A stretch of DNA of 64,000 nucleotides from Rapana venosa (taxonomy: Eukaryota > Mollusca > Gastropoda > Neogastropoda > Muricidae), in NCBI GenBank assembly GCA_028751875.1, contig CM054153.1, positions 19,480,453 through 19,544,452 on the forward strand, written 5' to 3'. How positions within the stretch are numbered: the stretch's first letter is position 1; each line of letters opens with the position of its first letter. The position numbers were made by a program, and so were the translations under genes. Under the pieces are notes generated by a model that searched no databases, had not been told where the DNA came from, and saw only the letters and a program-made list of their open reading frames with translations. Below are positions 21,300 to 35,386 of the stretch, one piece after another.

Positions 21300-21650
21300 T
21301 TTCAGTTTACACAGGTGCAATCTTTCCCACTACACTACACAAAAATTTGTTTACAAGCTCGTGTTAGTTGTACTAAAAGGGTAAGGCCTAAAAAAAATTC
21401 CTAAATCCATAAATTACTTGCTGTTGCCATGGAAACAATCCAAAACTAAATGCTTCAAAATTGCATACCTTTTCATCTATCCCTACTTGCATTTAGTTTT
21501 GGTTTTTTTTATTACTTTTTATTTTTAATTAGATTTTGATCACTTTTAGACCCTAAACAAAACAACAACAAAAGCCCACCTTTTCGCATACCGACTGCCT
21601 CAATCATAGGCAGGGCGAGGTGATACGCCTTGAAATGATGATGATGACAT

Positions 21651-21975
21651 GCGCTCCCCAAGCTTAACACTCTGGGGGGTCACCTAGAATGCGCACTCTG
21701 ACTCGCTCATCCCACCTGGGAATCACTGAGAGATTGAAATTGCACACTGAATGAGAAGTCTTGAGTGTATGACTTTTTAAGTACCTTGTCATATAGGCAG
21801 CCATATTCTGGACTTCAGAGGATTTTTTTTCTCCTTTTAAAGGAGAGCGCAGATTGTTATGTAAGAGCTTATCATGGCTGAAGGCAATCTCAACACATTT
21901 TATAACATATTTTAGTGTAGGCCTTGGCAATAAGCTGACATCTAATAACCGACACAGCTTTAGGCCTGGGCCAGT
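21651..21975. repeat. Repeat E, copy 1
   Basis: About 325 bases, repeated in the same orientation at 56891-57199. Shared landmarks: GGGGGTCACC, TCATCCCACCTGGGAAT, CATATAGGCAGCCAT/CACATAGGCAGCCAT, CATGGCTGAAGGCAATCT and TAGGCCTTGGCAATAA. An internal TTTTCTCC..AAAGGAGA can form a hairpin. Unclassified dispersed repeat. Confidence 0.75.
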
Positions 21976-24900
21976 ATGCCTTGAAGAGGTCTTTAAAGAA
22001 GTCTTGCTAATTATCATGCACTCCAATGAACTGCCCCTTTCAGTAATCATTTGCACAAGCATGCACTACCTAAAAAGTAGAGTGCATTAATCAAGAGTTT
22101 TCGCACTCGATATACCTAGCAGCTGCCATAAGCCCTTTTTCATCGAAATAATTTCAAAGTTGGCACAATTTTGTTTTTTAGTTCAACATAACACCCATTT
22201 TAATATTGGGGGCAAAGTAAAGTAGGAGAGAGACTTGTCTCCCAGATTGCTGCTTCACATCTTTCTTAACATCTTGCCTCCAGAACTAGGACAAAAAGTT
22301 GAAAATCAAGATAATCAAATTCAAACCAAGGGTGATGGAAACTTTTTGTTCAAAACCACAAAAGTACTGACAAAATATTAAAAATATCCTTCACATCAAG
22401 CACATAGAAACAAAACTACATTTAAAAAATTAATAATAATGAAATAGCCAACCCTATGAACTCGGTCCAAATGTTCCTGACCAGGAATACGCATCACACC
22501 CACTTTCAACAAACCTTCCTGAAAAGGAATTATTTTGATTTTGTTGGCGTCGCGGTAAGAAGCCATAAACACATAAGCTAACCTGGTCTAACCTTTTTTT
22601 TCACCCCCTTAAAATGGGCAAGATGTGAAAAACAAGAGGAGATAACTCCGAGCCAAGCAAATCCAAACCTAATGGTCAAAACCAAGTCACAGGTAATGTC
22701 ACAGAGGCCTGGTTTTAATAAAATACTTAAATTCAAGGACAAAAATTACCTATTTTGAATAAACGTTTGTTAAAAATGAGGACAATACGTTACAAAACTT
22801 TGAGCTTTCTGACCAAACTTCAATAATAAAATTTTGACAAAAACCTGACATAATGACAATCTAAACTGCCATTGTGGCAACTTTTACCAAGACACTCTCA
22901 AGCAAAAACACAAAAAAAGCATTAGAGCCACAGAATATGACTACAAACATAAACTTATCCACGTACATTAAACAGAAAAATAGAGCCAACTTAAAACTTT
23001 CCTTGCACCTAAGCAATGAGGGTTGTTTTTTTAAAAGTTGGGTTTTTTCATGGATCTACATCGTGCTTTACACTTTTCAGTCACTGAAAAAGTAATCTAT
23101 GGCCATAAAAATACATTTGATGAGATCATGTACCTCATAATCTTTATACAGAAGTCTTGTAGCTGAACTTTCACAAACACCTCTGTATATTCTGCATACA
23201 TCTTTGTGGAGTTCAGTGTCAACCTCTTCTGAACTAGCTGAACACAGAGAGATGGGTGGTGACAAAGAATTAAAAAAAAACCGCTATCACAGTTCGACAC
23301 ATCCCATTCCATCGACTTGAAAATAAATGACTGCCTGATGGAAGGCACACTTCTACAACATAAGCAAGCAAAAAGTTAATAATGTCAAGATCTCACCCAA
23401 TTGTCATCAAGTTGTTCTACAAAATATATGCACACACTGGGTGAAAGGTGGCCTTGGTTCTGTAACCACCTTGCCTGTGAATATAACTCTTGGCATGTTA
23501 AACATATTTAATGCCAAAGGGCTGGCAAGTTGTACAACTTGTGGCAAACAGGACAATGCTTTTTCAACGCGAATGTGTATCACTGCCCATCACACCGTTT
23601 GCATGGAATTTGAATATATATGCTATCTCGAAATGGGTTACAATGGTGGACAGTGAATGAATTTCATCAGCACTTTTCCAGATATTTTTCACAGTGCTCA
23701 ATGAATTAAAGCAAGATGAAACAAACAAACTTTATGTGCCATTTGGTGCTCCATCTGCCAGCAGATGACCAATCCAGCACTTGCACACACAAGATCTTCA
23801 GGTTACTTATTTACATACTTAGATGATGTTTTTGTTACAGCCCTCACACTCTCGCATCCTCTACCTTCTCCACGCATAAAAAGCCCAAATTCTCAGGCAT
23901 GAACAAGCACCTTGGCTTTATGGTTAAAATCTCATCTCTTCTTTGTGCCAACAGTTTACTTTTTTCGGCAAAATGGCGGCATTTTTTTCTCACTTTAGAC
24001 AACACACGAGATGAAGACCACAGCCTTCATTGTCACCACTATAAGAACACACAATGAACCCGTATTTCTGCGCAAGCACAAAGCCAAACGTCTCAAATCG
24101 TACTCACTGGTTAGTCATAAATTTCCTTTGTCACCTCTCGGTTATATTATATACAAATATGCAAAACTTCTCACCAGGGTACTATGGTATATTTAGGATT
24201 TATCCCCTCACATTTTGATATTTCAATCTGTAGAGTTAATTCTGGCTATGTGTGCATCTCCCATAAATTTAGAAAGAACGGGTTGAGGTTTTCCATATTC
24301 ATCTCTCAAATTTAGGTCGTTGGCGGCAATAGCTATGTCAAACCCAAAAAGTACAGACGATAATGAACATGGACTCGTTTAAGAGCATGATATTCACCGT
24401 GAGAGGATCATCAAAGGCCAAATGAAGTGAAACCCAAAACAAAGTCAGACTGACTGAAACGATGTGTAGAAATTATCACAGCTGGTGCTCAGGTCATAAG
24501 CACTGTCACGACCATTCCATGATGCTGCCCACACTTTGCACCTATGACCAATGTCTTCACTCCTAACACAAGGCCATAGCAATAATTAAGCAAACTTCAT
24601 CCAAAGCTCTTGATGAAAAACAAATACATCTTTAACATGTCTCCAACAAACAGAAGAACAAAATTCTAGGATGAATCTAGCAGTGAAGAGAAGGAAAAAT
24701 TACCAGCATCAGATTACCATTTCTGAGGCAAAGTTCAGACCACCTGGCCAGACAAGAGTATGTTACAACTGAAGATAAGCTTTGCTCTGAACAAGGATCT
24801 TTTGTGAAGACATATACACTACAAAGAAACAAGCCACTGGAACAGCTTTAGAAAAAATGGGAAACAGAAAAAAGGCAATCAGCACAGAGAGAATAAATAT

Positions 24901-27900
24901 TGAAAGAATACCTTCAAGTAGCTGCAGTAAGCTTTGGATAATTTTCATACCAAGTCATTCACATCTACAGCTGTGCACATGAACAGACTACATGATTGAA
25001 TATGTGCAAACATATCATAAGCAGATTTCTGCATTTCGACAAGCTGATATTGTATGTCATGCTTAGTACTCTGAGAAAACACAGAGTTTTGGCTCAAGTC
25101 CTAAAGAACTCGTACTGTTAACCAAGGATTTGATGAGCAAAATTCTAATATGGGCCTGGTTTCAATGATTAATTTTTAAAAAAGAAAAAAAAACTGAACG
25201 CCATACAAATACACTGAAACAAATATTGACAAACCCTTATCAAATATTTCTAATTTCTTACTGCCTCCTCAGTAGAGTCCCTGTTTTCGGGGGGGGGGGG
25301 GGGGGGGGGAGTCCATAAGAAAATGATGTTGCACAAACCAAAACTTTTTTCTTTTAGAAAGTCAACACCACTCCACAAGTTTTAACCACTTATCGCTACA
25401 ATGTACGAGTATTCCACAAAGGGAAACAGTCTACTACAGCATAACATCTGAAATTCGATCATCAAAGACTGCATGTCAAATAGAGAGGAGAACCAACGAA
25501 TGCGTCTGGGAACACTTTTGACCCCACCAGAAAAAGACTAGCAGACATCAATAGAAGAAAACTGGTCATGTATCTTGCAACGAAAATACAGGCCTCGTGT
25601 CAAGGGAAGAACAGAAGGAAAGAGAAAGGCAGGCAGGTCTCCAGTCTCGTACAAGATAACCGGTATCAGTGGAATTTTCAAGATGTCGTCTTCAAAAAGT
25701 CCAGTAGAGCCAACTGGAGGTGAACAGCGTACAGAAGCTGAAGTGCAATAGCTTAATGCTTCACTTCCCATGTCATGAAGCAAATCTGCAACAACTTTGG
25801 CCAGCATACCTCTGAAGTGATTAATTTAATCTGACTTGCAATGATCACAGCCATCTCTAAGTATGCTAAGTGAAGGTATAGGCTATGAAACACAGCTAAA
25901 CTTACAAAGGCAGAAAACACAATCTTTCAAAACAAAATTTGCTATTCTTCATTTTCCAAATTTGTTAAGAAATGCAAAAAGTATTCCCATCCTGAAAATT
26001 AGGACAAATCTCTACAGAAACATTGACGACGCTTCATTTTCATACAATTGGTGGACAAAAGTAACATCTCCAGATTTAGGAACAGGAAAAAAAATTTGAA
26101 ATCCCTGTTCCGTATTCACTGTGCTAACCCTCAGTACCAAACTTTCTATTTTTAAATAAATGCATATTTTAACAATCAAAAATTCAAATCCCCCATTTGT
26201 GTTCAGTTTTTACACCGGAGATAAACACCAGTCCTTTTTTTTTTTCTTCTGAAGAGCATACAAATAACGGAATAAAAAAAATGAATTACCTAATGAAATG
26301 TCAGATTCTGGCGTACTCATACATCTGTTCAATTCTCATACAAGCCACTAAGCAGAAAGAGACAAAGAAGCCAAGTAAGGTACCCTTGTGATGGCAAGGA
26401 GAAAATATGACTGATTTAACATTTTTCAGTTTCATCTGAATCTCAATCATGAACAATGAAAAAATAACCCTACAACAGAAACAAAAAACTAAACTGCAGA
26501 GTTATCTTGCACAAAAAAACAACAACAAAACCAACCACCTCCTCTTGTCAAATAAAATATTCTTTCTTATCAAGCTGCTGTAAGTTAAATTGAGACAACC
26601 ACTCTTTAAGGACTTTTAGCATCTTTTTCTCTTTAACCTTCACACAAGCTACATTTTCTTTTCCCTTTATGAATGCAGTACAAATGCAATATTTTTCTTG
26701 CTAACAAAAGAATAAATACTAATTTGTGATGGGTTAAAAAAACAAAAACAACCCACCCTTAAAGAGCTGTCACAAATTACTAGCGACAGAAAAGCAAAAA
26801 ATGAGGTGACATGGAGACTCCAGTTCAGCTTGATTTCACAGTGGTGTTTCCATCTGTTCTCACAAATCCACACAGCCATCATCTATTCTGCAGGATGCAT
26901 CAACACCAGGTTCTTCAACTATAAAAGTACAACGTGAATGGAAATTCAATACCGACTCATTATCAACACAAGATGATCTCCATTCTCTCCTCTCCCCACA
27001 ACACATGACTGATTTCCACCCACACACTGATCTCTATTTGCTTGCACAGTCTTATCCAAATGGGTGAGAGAGAGAAGCTATTTCATGCACTAGGTAATGA
27101 GACAGGGTCTACACTCTCAGCGGGGTGATCTTGTGTAGCAGTCATTTTGAACAGCGAAAATGCAGCAAGCTTTAAGGGGTCTTTCAAGTTGGTTTTTTGT
27201 CCAAAAAATGAGGTATACAAGTGGTTAACAAAAAAAAACGTCCAAGTTCAAACGGATTTAAGGCAGCGATAACAATCCTTTTCCGACAATGATCATCAGC
27301 TGTAGTAGTAGTAGTAGTAGTACCCAAAAAGAATGACGCCAGCCTGTTCACAGCTTGCGTTGCTGTCGACTTGGTAACAAAGATCTCCCTTGGTGGGTGT
27401 GTCCACGACTATACAATCTGCCCTGGGTTTAGAGAGTGAGAAAAAGAGAGAGAGAGAGAGATCACATCACAGACTTTTTGGAAGAGAACAAACGTTTGTC
27501 GTTTTTCATGTCCAAGCCCACACTGGTTGTTTCTCTGCAGGTGAACCAGCCCATCAGGAACAAAGACATGTTGGAATGGTTCGATAATTGTGTAGAGATG
27601 ATTGTGGATTTTCTCCCGTCTTCCCAACCATCCTCCTGTGCATTTGAAGACACACACACACACAAAAAAGTCACATCAAACAACGCATAATGCCCAGCAC
27701 TTCAGTTTACATTGTTCACAGCTGCTCAAAAGTTCACATCCAAAAAGGACCTGATGTTGGATGCCAAAACAAAAGTGGGCTTTCTTGTTGCTTGATTACA
27801 CAGCAAACTTTATGGGCCAACACCGATGACTAGTTCATCTGGATGATTTTACAGACAAAATTTGTGTCCGTAACAAAACCACTCTTGTGTCGATAACAAG

Positions 27901-29469
27901 ACAATTTGTGATGGTGGAGTGTACTACAGAAACAGTTTGTTCTCCTTAAGCCTTCTCTCAGGCTGAATATGGTACTCAAGGGTTTTTCGTTCCAGACTTT
28001 TCAGATTGTCAAATGAACACAATGAAACACACGAAATTTTGGACACAAGTGTAACACAAGTTGTAGACACCGAGCTGAAACAGATGGCAGTACAAAGATG
28101 GGTCTCCTTCCTTGCTTCGAAAACTGACAGGTGACATTCTTGGTCGTCCTGACAATTGCTCTTACCGGTTTCTGGTTCATGAAAACAGTGTTGAGAGAGA
28201 AGAAGAAAAAAAAAGGACTCGAAAATGACAACACACACAGGACCATCGTAGACTCTTCAGAACAGTAGCTTTTCACCGTGACAACAACCACAGTCACAGA
28301 AAGGTATGTTGAAATCACACAGGACATGGAACGCAACAGAATATTATATACACACACACACAGCATTACAGAAGCCTGTACAAGTCTAAAGCTAATTCTA
28401 CTAAAAGCCACAAAGAGGCAAAAACAAACACCACATAAAAAAGTGCACACTTCACCCACTAATAGCGTCATCTCTGCTCAGCCACCAAGCAACTTAATGC
28501 ATTCTCAAAAGTGCCCAAAGGCTACATTGCTTCACATTTTTAACCAATGGAAACTGTAAATTTCACCTACAACACCAAAGACAAAGTCCATGTTGAAAAT
28601 CAAATGCAGACTCAAGAAAAAGCGTCACACTACAAGCAGAACCAAGTCACTAATGACTGTAAAACTGTGAGGATTCCAAGTAGGTGTCGATCCTAGATAG
28701 CTACAATGATAAAGGCTGGGTATTAGTGAAGTATATACTGAACAGTGCAGGCCAATATCTGAACCAAACACTATGAGAGCCGTTCTGAAAATGCTTTGAC
28801 TCCAAGGTTGTGATAGTAGTTCATAATATTTACAATAATATACCCATTCTAACTGTAGATCAATGATAAAGGAACACTTCATGTTCCTGAAAGTCACCCT
28901 TTCCAAGAAAACAGAATTCAAAGATGACCGAATACCTCCCAATGCTTACTTTCCTGTCATCAAGCTTATAAAAGAGGACTTCACAACCGTAGTGTCACTT
29001 GATTTCCTGACAGATCCGTCTGTGTCTAAAGCCTTTTGCTAAAGGAGGGCAACTTTCCAGGACAAGCACAGACAACCAACGCAACGAACAGTTTCCTAAT
29101 GAGTAATACATCACCGAGAGGTGAAACCCAAGCCAACTGCAGAATGCTGCTACCTCAGTACACACCACTGTCACCGATAGATGGTTAGAGAGGATGTATG
29201 AATCACATCACACAGATCTGTGTGACCCTGGGATTAAAATCGACAGAAATAATTTGCACAAGTACGGCACACACTGGGTGACCTAAGTTTTCTCTTATGG
29301 GTAGAAAGAGGGGGCTCAAAAAGTGCAACCAACTATGCCAGGTTCAATACAGATAATTCAATACAGAGAAGTTGTATGGGAAGTTATTATCCCAGACAGC
29401 AAGACTTGCATCTCCCCACTTGAACCACAGACAAACCAGCAGTTGGTTGCTTAGGTGAGGTAATGAACA

Positions 29470-29862
29470 GAGCCTGTACCTGCATCTCTCACGGCCTGCC
29501 AGTGACGTCCATGGATCAGTGGTCTGAGGGTAACACACCTAGCTTTAAAATGAGAAGAGTCCCAAGGTTCAATCCACACCTGAACCCAAACTTTTCTCCA
29601 ATCCACTTGCATGATAGTTTGGGTGCTAGTCTTTCAGATGAGATAACAAACCCAGGTGCCATGTACAACACACGTTGTAGAAGAACTTACAGCAACAAAA
29701 GTGTACCTGGCAAAATAGGCCACTCTCACAGGGAAACGGATAAATTTTTTAAAAATTAAACAGGTGCCACTGCTCTTATGGTGATGTGCTTCCCCAGGAA
29801 CAGCAGCCCAAATTTCAGGCAGTGACATCTTCTGTGACTGAAAGTGGCATACAACACAATGT
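29470..29862 (+). repeat. SINE family B, near complete with tRNA-like head
   Basis: A box A-like TGGTCTGAGGGTAAC and a box B-like AGGTTCAATCC are followed by the B body (CCTGGCAAAATAGGCC, GTGCCACTGCTCTTATGG, AGCAGCCCAAATTTC). Best evidence that family B is tRNA-derived. Confidence 0.75.
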
Positions 29863-32800
29863 CGCTGCTTTCTCTCATACAGCATTCAGACGGAACTAGT
29901 GGCAGCTGAAGATGTCACCGCTTCATCCACCCTCAGTATTTCCTTGACCAGGGATTTCATCCTACCAGTGATAAAGAAACTTCGTCCTATTTCCACAGAA
30001 ACAGCAGCAACAGAACCTGTGACAAGAGATTCGATGCTGCCATCCCAGCTTTCTTTCTGGTCACCACGACTACAGGAAAACTATGTGGGCTGACACCTCC
30101 AAGAGTAGACAGATTCAAAGAAATGTTGGAGAGTACTGCTGCTTCCAGAATAAAGGGTTAAATGGAATTCTAAGCATTGTCAGAACTTCCCTTCATACTT
30201 CATTCCTCAATGAAATTTAATTCTAAGTTTCTTCTGGAAGAAATTTCTGTATCATCTCTCCCTTTCAGTTATCTACAAAATCTAATGCTATACGTAAAAT
30301 ACTTATTATAAAAAGGCAAAAATAAAAATAGTTTCGCTCAAAAAATCCTTTACATAACAGTCTCTATAATGAATACTCTTTATCAAAAAAATGAAACAAA
30401 AAAGATGTCAACAAACCAATTTAAAAAACCAACACCGTTTATAATATTTAAAAAACAAAATTATGTGTATATTAACATATAAAAAACCAATATTTCCTCA
30501 TAAACTAATGTACCCATAATAACTCCTTAACAATCCTAATAACATACTGTCTTAAAAACTAAAACAAAAAGGTGTAACCTAACAGAAGATACCAAATGAA
30601 GCAAATCAAACCGACACTGGTTTTAGTTTTATTCAGTGAGTTCTCATTACTTGATTTTTCTGTTGTTTTAGATTTATAGAATCAACATCCTACTGACATT
30701 TACTGTTAACAGCTGAATGTGTTAGAAGTGCAAATAACTGCCATATTCAGGGTCAGTCACACTGTACGATGTGCGATTCAAAAATGTTGATGTGTTGTTT
30801 TCTTAAGCATTTGGGGAACACCTGCGACTTCAGTAAATGAAGAAAATTAAAAAGAATGAAACTACACCCAATGTTTATATTAGAAAAAATACTCTGCAAT
30901 GTTTTAATATTATTATTCTTGGCTGCAAAGTTTTGTCTCCGAATCTCTTTTTAGACGGCTTAAAATAAAATAAAAGGAATACCACATAACGAGTCATCCT
31001 AGCAGTTAATGTTTAGATTTTGCTTGTTTCTCTAAAAAAACTTCACAAAAATGGATAATTCTAAAAACAATGTGCTTGGTTTTGTCTTACAAGTTTAATC
31101 CTATCACTCGCACAGAAAACCTAAAATAAAGCACTGACCAATTCACAATTTTTCAAATTTTGAAAACTATTCAGAAACAGAGATAAGTTTTTGCAGGACA
31201 ATATTCTTTCTTGAAAGTATAAATATTTAATGTTTTTTTAAAAGGAAAGAAAAGCCAAGATTTTTTTTTTTAAATGTTTAAAAGATAAGAAAAATCATTG
31301 CTGCAATCATGAACTGATGTTTAAAACAAAAAAACACACACACAAAAAGCACTGTACCCCTCACCAAAGTCTCTACACTTTAAATCTTGCAGAAAAATCC
31401 ACACTGCTATGCAAAAAACAAAAAACAAAAAAATCCCCTTACCAAACTTTCATGTGGAAGGCTAGGAACATCTCTGCCATATCCTTAGCTATGCAGTGGG
31501 TGACTTGTGTGTGTGAAAGCCAACATGCTACTTGACACGAGAGCAAGCTTTACGTCATTACAAGAGGAATGCAGATATTGGCGATACAAACAGCATTATG
31601 ATACACACACATCCTAATTCTACCAATTATTTCCTACAGGAATTTGAAGGCTTTGCTAGAGTGTTCTCACTACAGTATAGTACGTGAATACTCATAAAAT
31701 GAAAGGTCGAAACCATGTGTGCCCTATACATCAGTCAGTAAAGCCTTCTAGGTCACAAAAATACAAGATGGCAATGAACTTACGTTTGTCCATTATTTCA
31801 TTATGGATTTTCTTATTCATGATCTTTGATTTCTTTGATGGATTCTTTTTTTGAAAAGGGGAGGGAGGGGGGGGGGAAGCAAGGTGTGTAGTTGAGACAT
31901 AAAAATATTATTGGCAACAGACTGAACCAGAACAGAAACTGAAACAATGACCAATACCCTTTTGCTGTTTCTTTTCCAAAAATGATGTCTTACAATGATC
32001 TCAAGTGCTTTAGAAATGAAAACAACTACAAAGATATACTCCAGAACATCATTAAGGAAAGGATTGTCCTGACACACATCGAGAAAAAGTTCATGAAAAT
32101 TACATAACGCCAATATTTTCATTAACCAGTTTACCACAGCATACCACAGAGACAGCAAAATGCAAACTTTAAATGGAAAAGGCAACTAAACACTGAAGAA
32201 AATTTAAACAAGAAATGAGGCATTGTTCTACATCTAGCACAGAAAATCCTAGATCAGACAGGTGGATATGAGAACTGCCCAAAACTTACACCTTAGAAAT
32301 AAAACAAAACAGACATTTTATTTTAGAAGGAAAGAAACTTAGATTAGGCATGGTAAAAATATCCCTGGTATCAGCCGGAAAAAGCTGACAAGAGCAATGG
32401 GACCAAGATCTCACAGAAACCATCAATGAATAATTTCTAGAAAAAGAAAAATATGCAAAAATCAGTTAGAAAGCCAACAAAGTCAATAGGAAAACGCCCA
32501 GAACAGACATGACACCACACTCAAGTACAACAGAATAGAAAAACACCAAACAAAAATCTATGTGCAGACACTTTTCCAATATACACAAAATATTCACATC
32601 AACGTTGTTTTTATCACTGTTGCTTCTACAAAGTAGGTGGTCCACATGTCTTGAGTATGAGATATGCAAAATCAATTTTGGCCGATGCGAAAGTGACCAC
32701 CACGAAACAACTTCAAGACAAACACTGGATGGTATTGTAGTAGAGATGTTATACGCCTAAAATCATTCATGTGGGACTATCAGTTATCTTAAACGCTATG

Positions 32801-35212
32801 GCTCGACTACAAAAATGGTTTACTGATATCTGTTTTGGGGATTATATTTCTTCAAAACTGAATAAAAGCAGTTTTATAAAAATAAAATAAAAATTCCAAG
32901 GTTCTTTTTTTCCATTATATAAGGGAGGGAGGGGGGGGGGGGTGCTAATAAAATGTGTTGCAAGTGTTAAGTGAGGATTTTTTGTACAATTGATAGTGTT
33001 TCTTTCAACATCATAATGCAAGTTCTAATAACATGTTTTGTGGGGGGTTTTAAAAAGTCCTATAATGTCAAAGACATTAACACTTAAACACTTATTCTTT
33101 AGCAGCGTGGCTCTTCAAATTTAAAGCATTCAAAAAACAACAGGGTCATGATCTGATCCCATTTTGAACAACAACAAAATTCAAACCTCTGCATTGCAGC
33201 CACCTCCATTCCAATCACTTATCTTTAAACACTCATTGTAAGCTGTTCACACCTCAACAATGGATGTGAGCAAGCAATAAAACCTTACATATTAAAGAGG
33301 GTTCGGTTTTTTTGTTTTGTTTTGGTGTTTGTTTGGGGTTGTTGGTTTGTTGTTGTGTTGGTGGTTGTTGTGTTGTGGGGTTGTTGTTGTTTTTTTTTGG
33401 GGGGGTTAAATCTGTTCTCCTGTCCCTCTTTTTTTCTTTCTTCCATGTATCACATGGAGTCTTCAAAAGATGGCATCATCATCAATAAACTCAACAGAAT
33501 AAAAACATGACTTTTTCAAAGTTTGGGCACAAAGCCAGGGTAAAGATCCACAATTTCAAACTAAGAGCGTCAATTTAAAAAAAAAAGTTTTAAAAAGAAT
33601 TTGAAATTGAAAATCTTCAGTTTTGCCAAAAGAGACAGAAAAGGAAAAAAGACAAGAAACAGTAGTAACACTATCTTCAAGGAGGAAAAAATGTGCGAAC
33701 TGCAATTTTTTTTTTTTTTTAAAGTAGACTACCTGCTGAAAACATTTACATTACACATTTTTTCTTTGAAGCCATAATCAAAATTTCCCTAACCCTTCAT
33801 ACTTGTAAATTACATGAATAAAACAAAACAACAACAACAAACCCTCCTGCTTAAAACGCAGTTTCCTCTAAAGCCATGTGTATACATAGATGTACACAAC
33901 TGTACAGAAGTTATATCTTTTTTGCTTAAAATCCATCAGCTTTGAAACGGTGAAACAACTACATGTTTAGTATACAACAAAAAAACAGAAAACATTCCAG
34001 AAGTAGACTTGATAATAAAACCGATACACACACTACTGGATTACTTGGTGCACCATTTTATAAACTTCTTGGTGGTACACTACTGTGTTTGTGGGTTGTC
34101 TTCACACAGACTTCCTTTTCATTGCTGATTTTTTCTTCAGTTTTTAAGACGTACTTGCTCTCCAGAAGAGCAAGCAATAATTGTGTTGGTTGTTTTTGTT
34201 TTTTGCAATTCATATAAATGGAAGACCACTCAATGTACAATGGCACAATTCAGCATCTAGTATGCCTAAAAAATTAATTAGAAATGAGTGTTCCAAGGGA
34301 AAAAAAAGAATTTTCTTCTATAATCTGTAGCTTGATTTTTAAGGATGTCTTCCTTTTTCCCCAAGCAAAAGGCTGTTAGAATAGCAAGTTAAAATAGTAC
34401 AGTGTCTTCTTTGCACACTTTGAATAAAAAGTTATAGTATGCTAAGTGTGGGCTACAAGGAAGGAATCCTGAGTTTCTTGTAGAAAACTCAAGATAATCT
34501 GCATGATCACTAACAGTTTTGAAAATAAACGTGCTAGAATTTCTTGAATGGTATTCCTCACTTAAAATTCGCTCACCATTTTCATCCAAATCTACTTGAA
34601 AAACACACTGACAGAAACTTATTTTTGTTTCTTTCTTTTTTAAGGGGGTTTTTTTTGGGGGTGGGGGTGGGGGGTGGGGGGTTGCTTTTGTCTTGTTTTT
34701 GTTTTTGTTTTTTTCTTCTTTCCAGTGACTGACCCTTTGCCTTTGCCCATTGCATGAGCTAGTCTTTCTGATTATTTACACCCGTTTTTCTTTATCACGT
34801 AGGTAAAAATTTGGTCGTATCAGTATGTATTATGTAAATATACAGCATCCAAATCATCAGCTTATTGTTGATATATAAATGCAACAGGTATCACTTTTCC
34901 TTCACTTTTGAAAACATACAATTTCAAATTTATAAATATATACACACATCATTCTGACATGACCTTGAATATTGAACTTGTATATATTCACAACAAAAAA
35001 ACCCAAAAAACCAACCAACAACCAACTTTCATACTGAGTAACTGATTGTACCGCTGACGCTTTCAACAGATGACGGCGATCTTGTGTAAGCTGATGATGT
35101 TTTCTTGGTCGAACCGATTTCCTCCTCCACCGCAGCGTCGATCGAACTGGGTGAAGACGTTTGTTTTTCTTGGAGTGGAAGATTATCTCGGTGTTGTGTG
35201 GCTGCCAAAAAC

Positions 35213-35386
35213 TCAGAGAATACAGGACTTGTCTGTGTTGTTGTTGTTGAGGTCTTGGAAAGGATTCTGGTCCTTCAGAAGCACCGACATGTAGGCCTTC
35301 TCTGCGTCCTCCTCAGAGTGCAGAACAGCTGGAGGCAGCTGACGATCTGACAGGGGGTACCACTGCCGTCCAAGACTCTTTGACAC
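35213..35386 (-). CDS. FBXO33: F-box gene exon 4: C-terminus and stop
   Basis: Encodes residues 430-486, VSKSLGRQWYPLSDRQLPP... ending NNNNTDKSCIL and a stop at 35213-35215. The V-S-x-x-LG-x-x-W pattern matches the C-terminal end of FBXO33-type proteins. Acceptor GTGCAG|GTG, phase 0. Confidence 0.85.
   Translation of the reverse strand: MSKSLGRQWYPLSDRQLPPAVLHSEEDAEKAYMSVLLKDQNPFQDLNNNNTDKSCIL

Larger units (their letters stand above)
19821..35212 (-). other. Probable 3' UTR or downstream region of the F-box gene
   Basis: About 15 kb without a convincing coding exon on either strand. From roughly 22 kb on, the plus strand looks A-rich, so the minus strand is T-rich as in the 3' UTR-like region to the left. 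On the minus strand ATTAAA near 19838 is followed by GTGTTATTT, a possible poly(A) site. It contains the palindromic element (20879-21299), repeat E (21651-21975), poly-G (about 25290-25309) and SINE B (29470-29862); the rest shows nothing recognisable. The whole stretch being UTR is speculative. Confidence 0.3.

Noticed and set aside
27409..28559. Several 80-160-codon open frames
   Set aside because: No domain, no splice context, and amino-acid composition typical of random AT-rich sequence.
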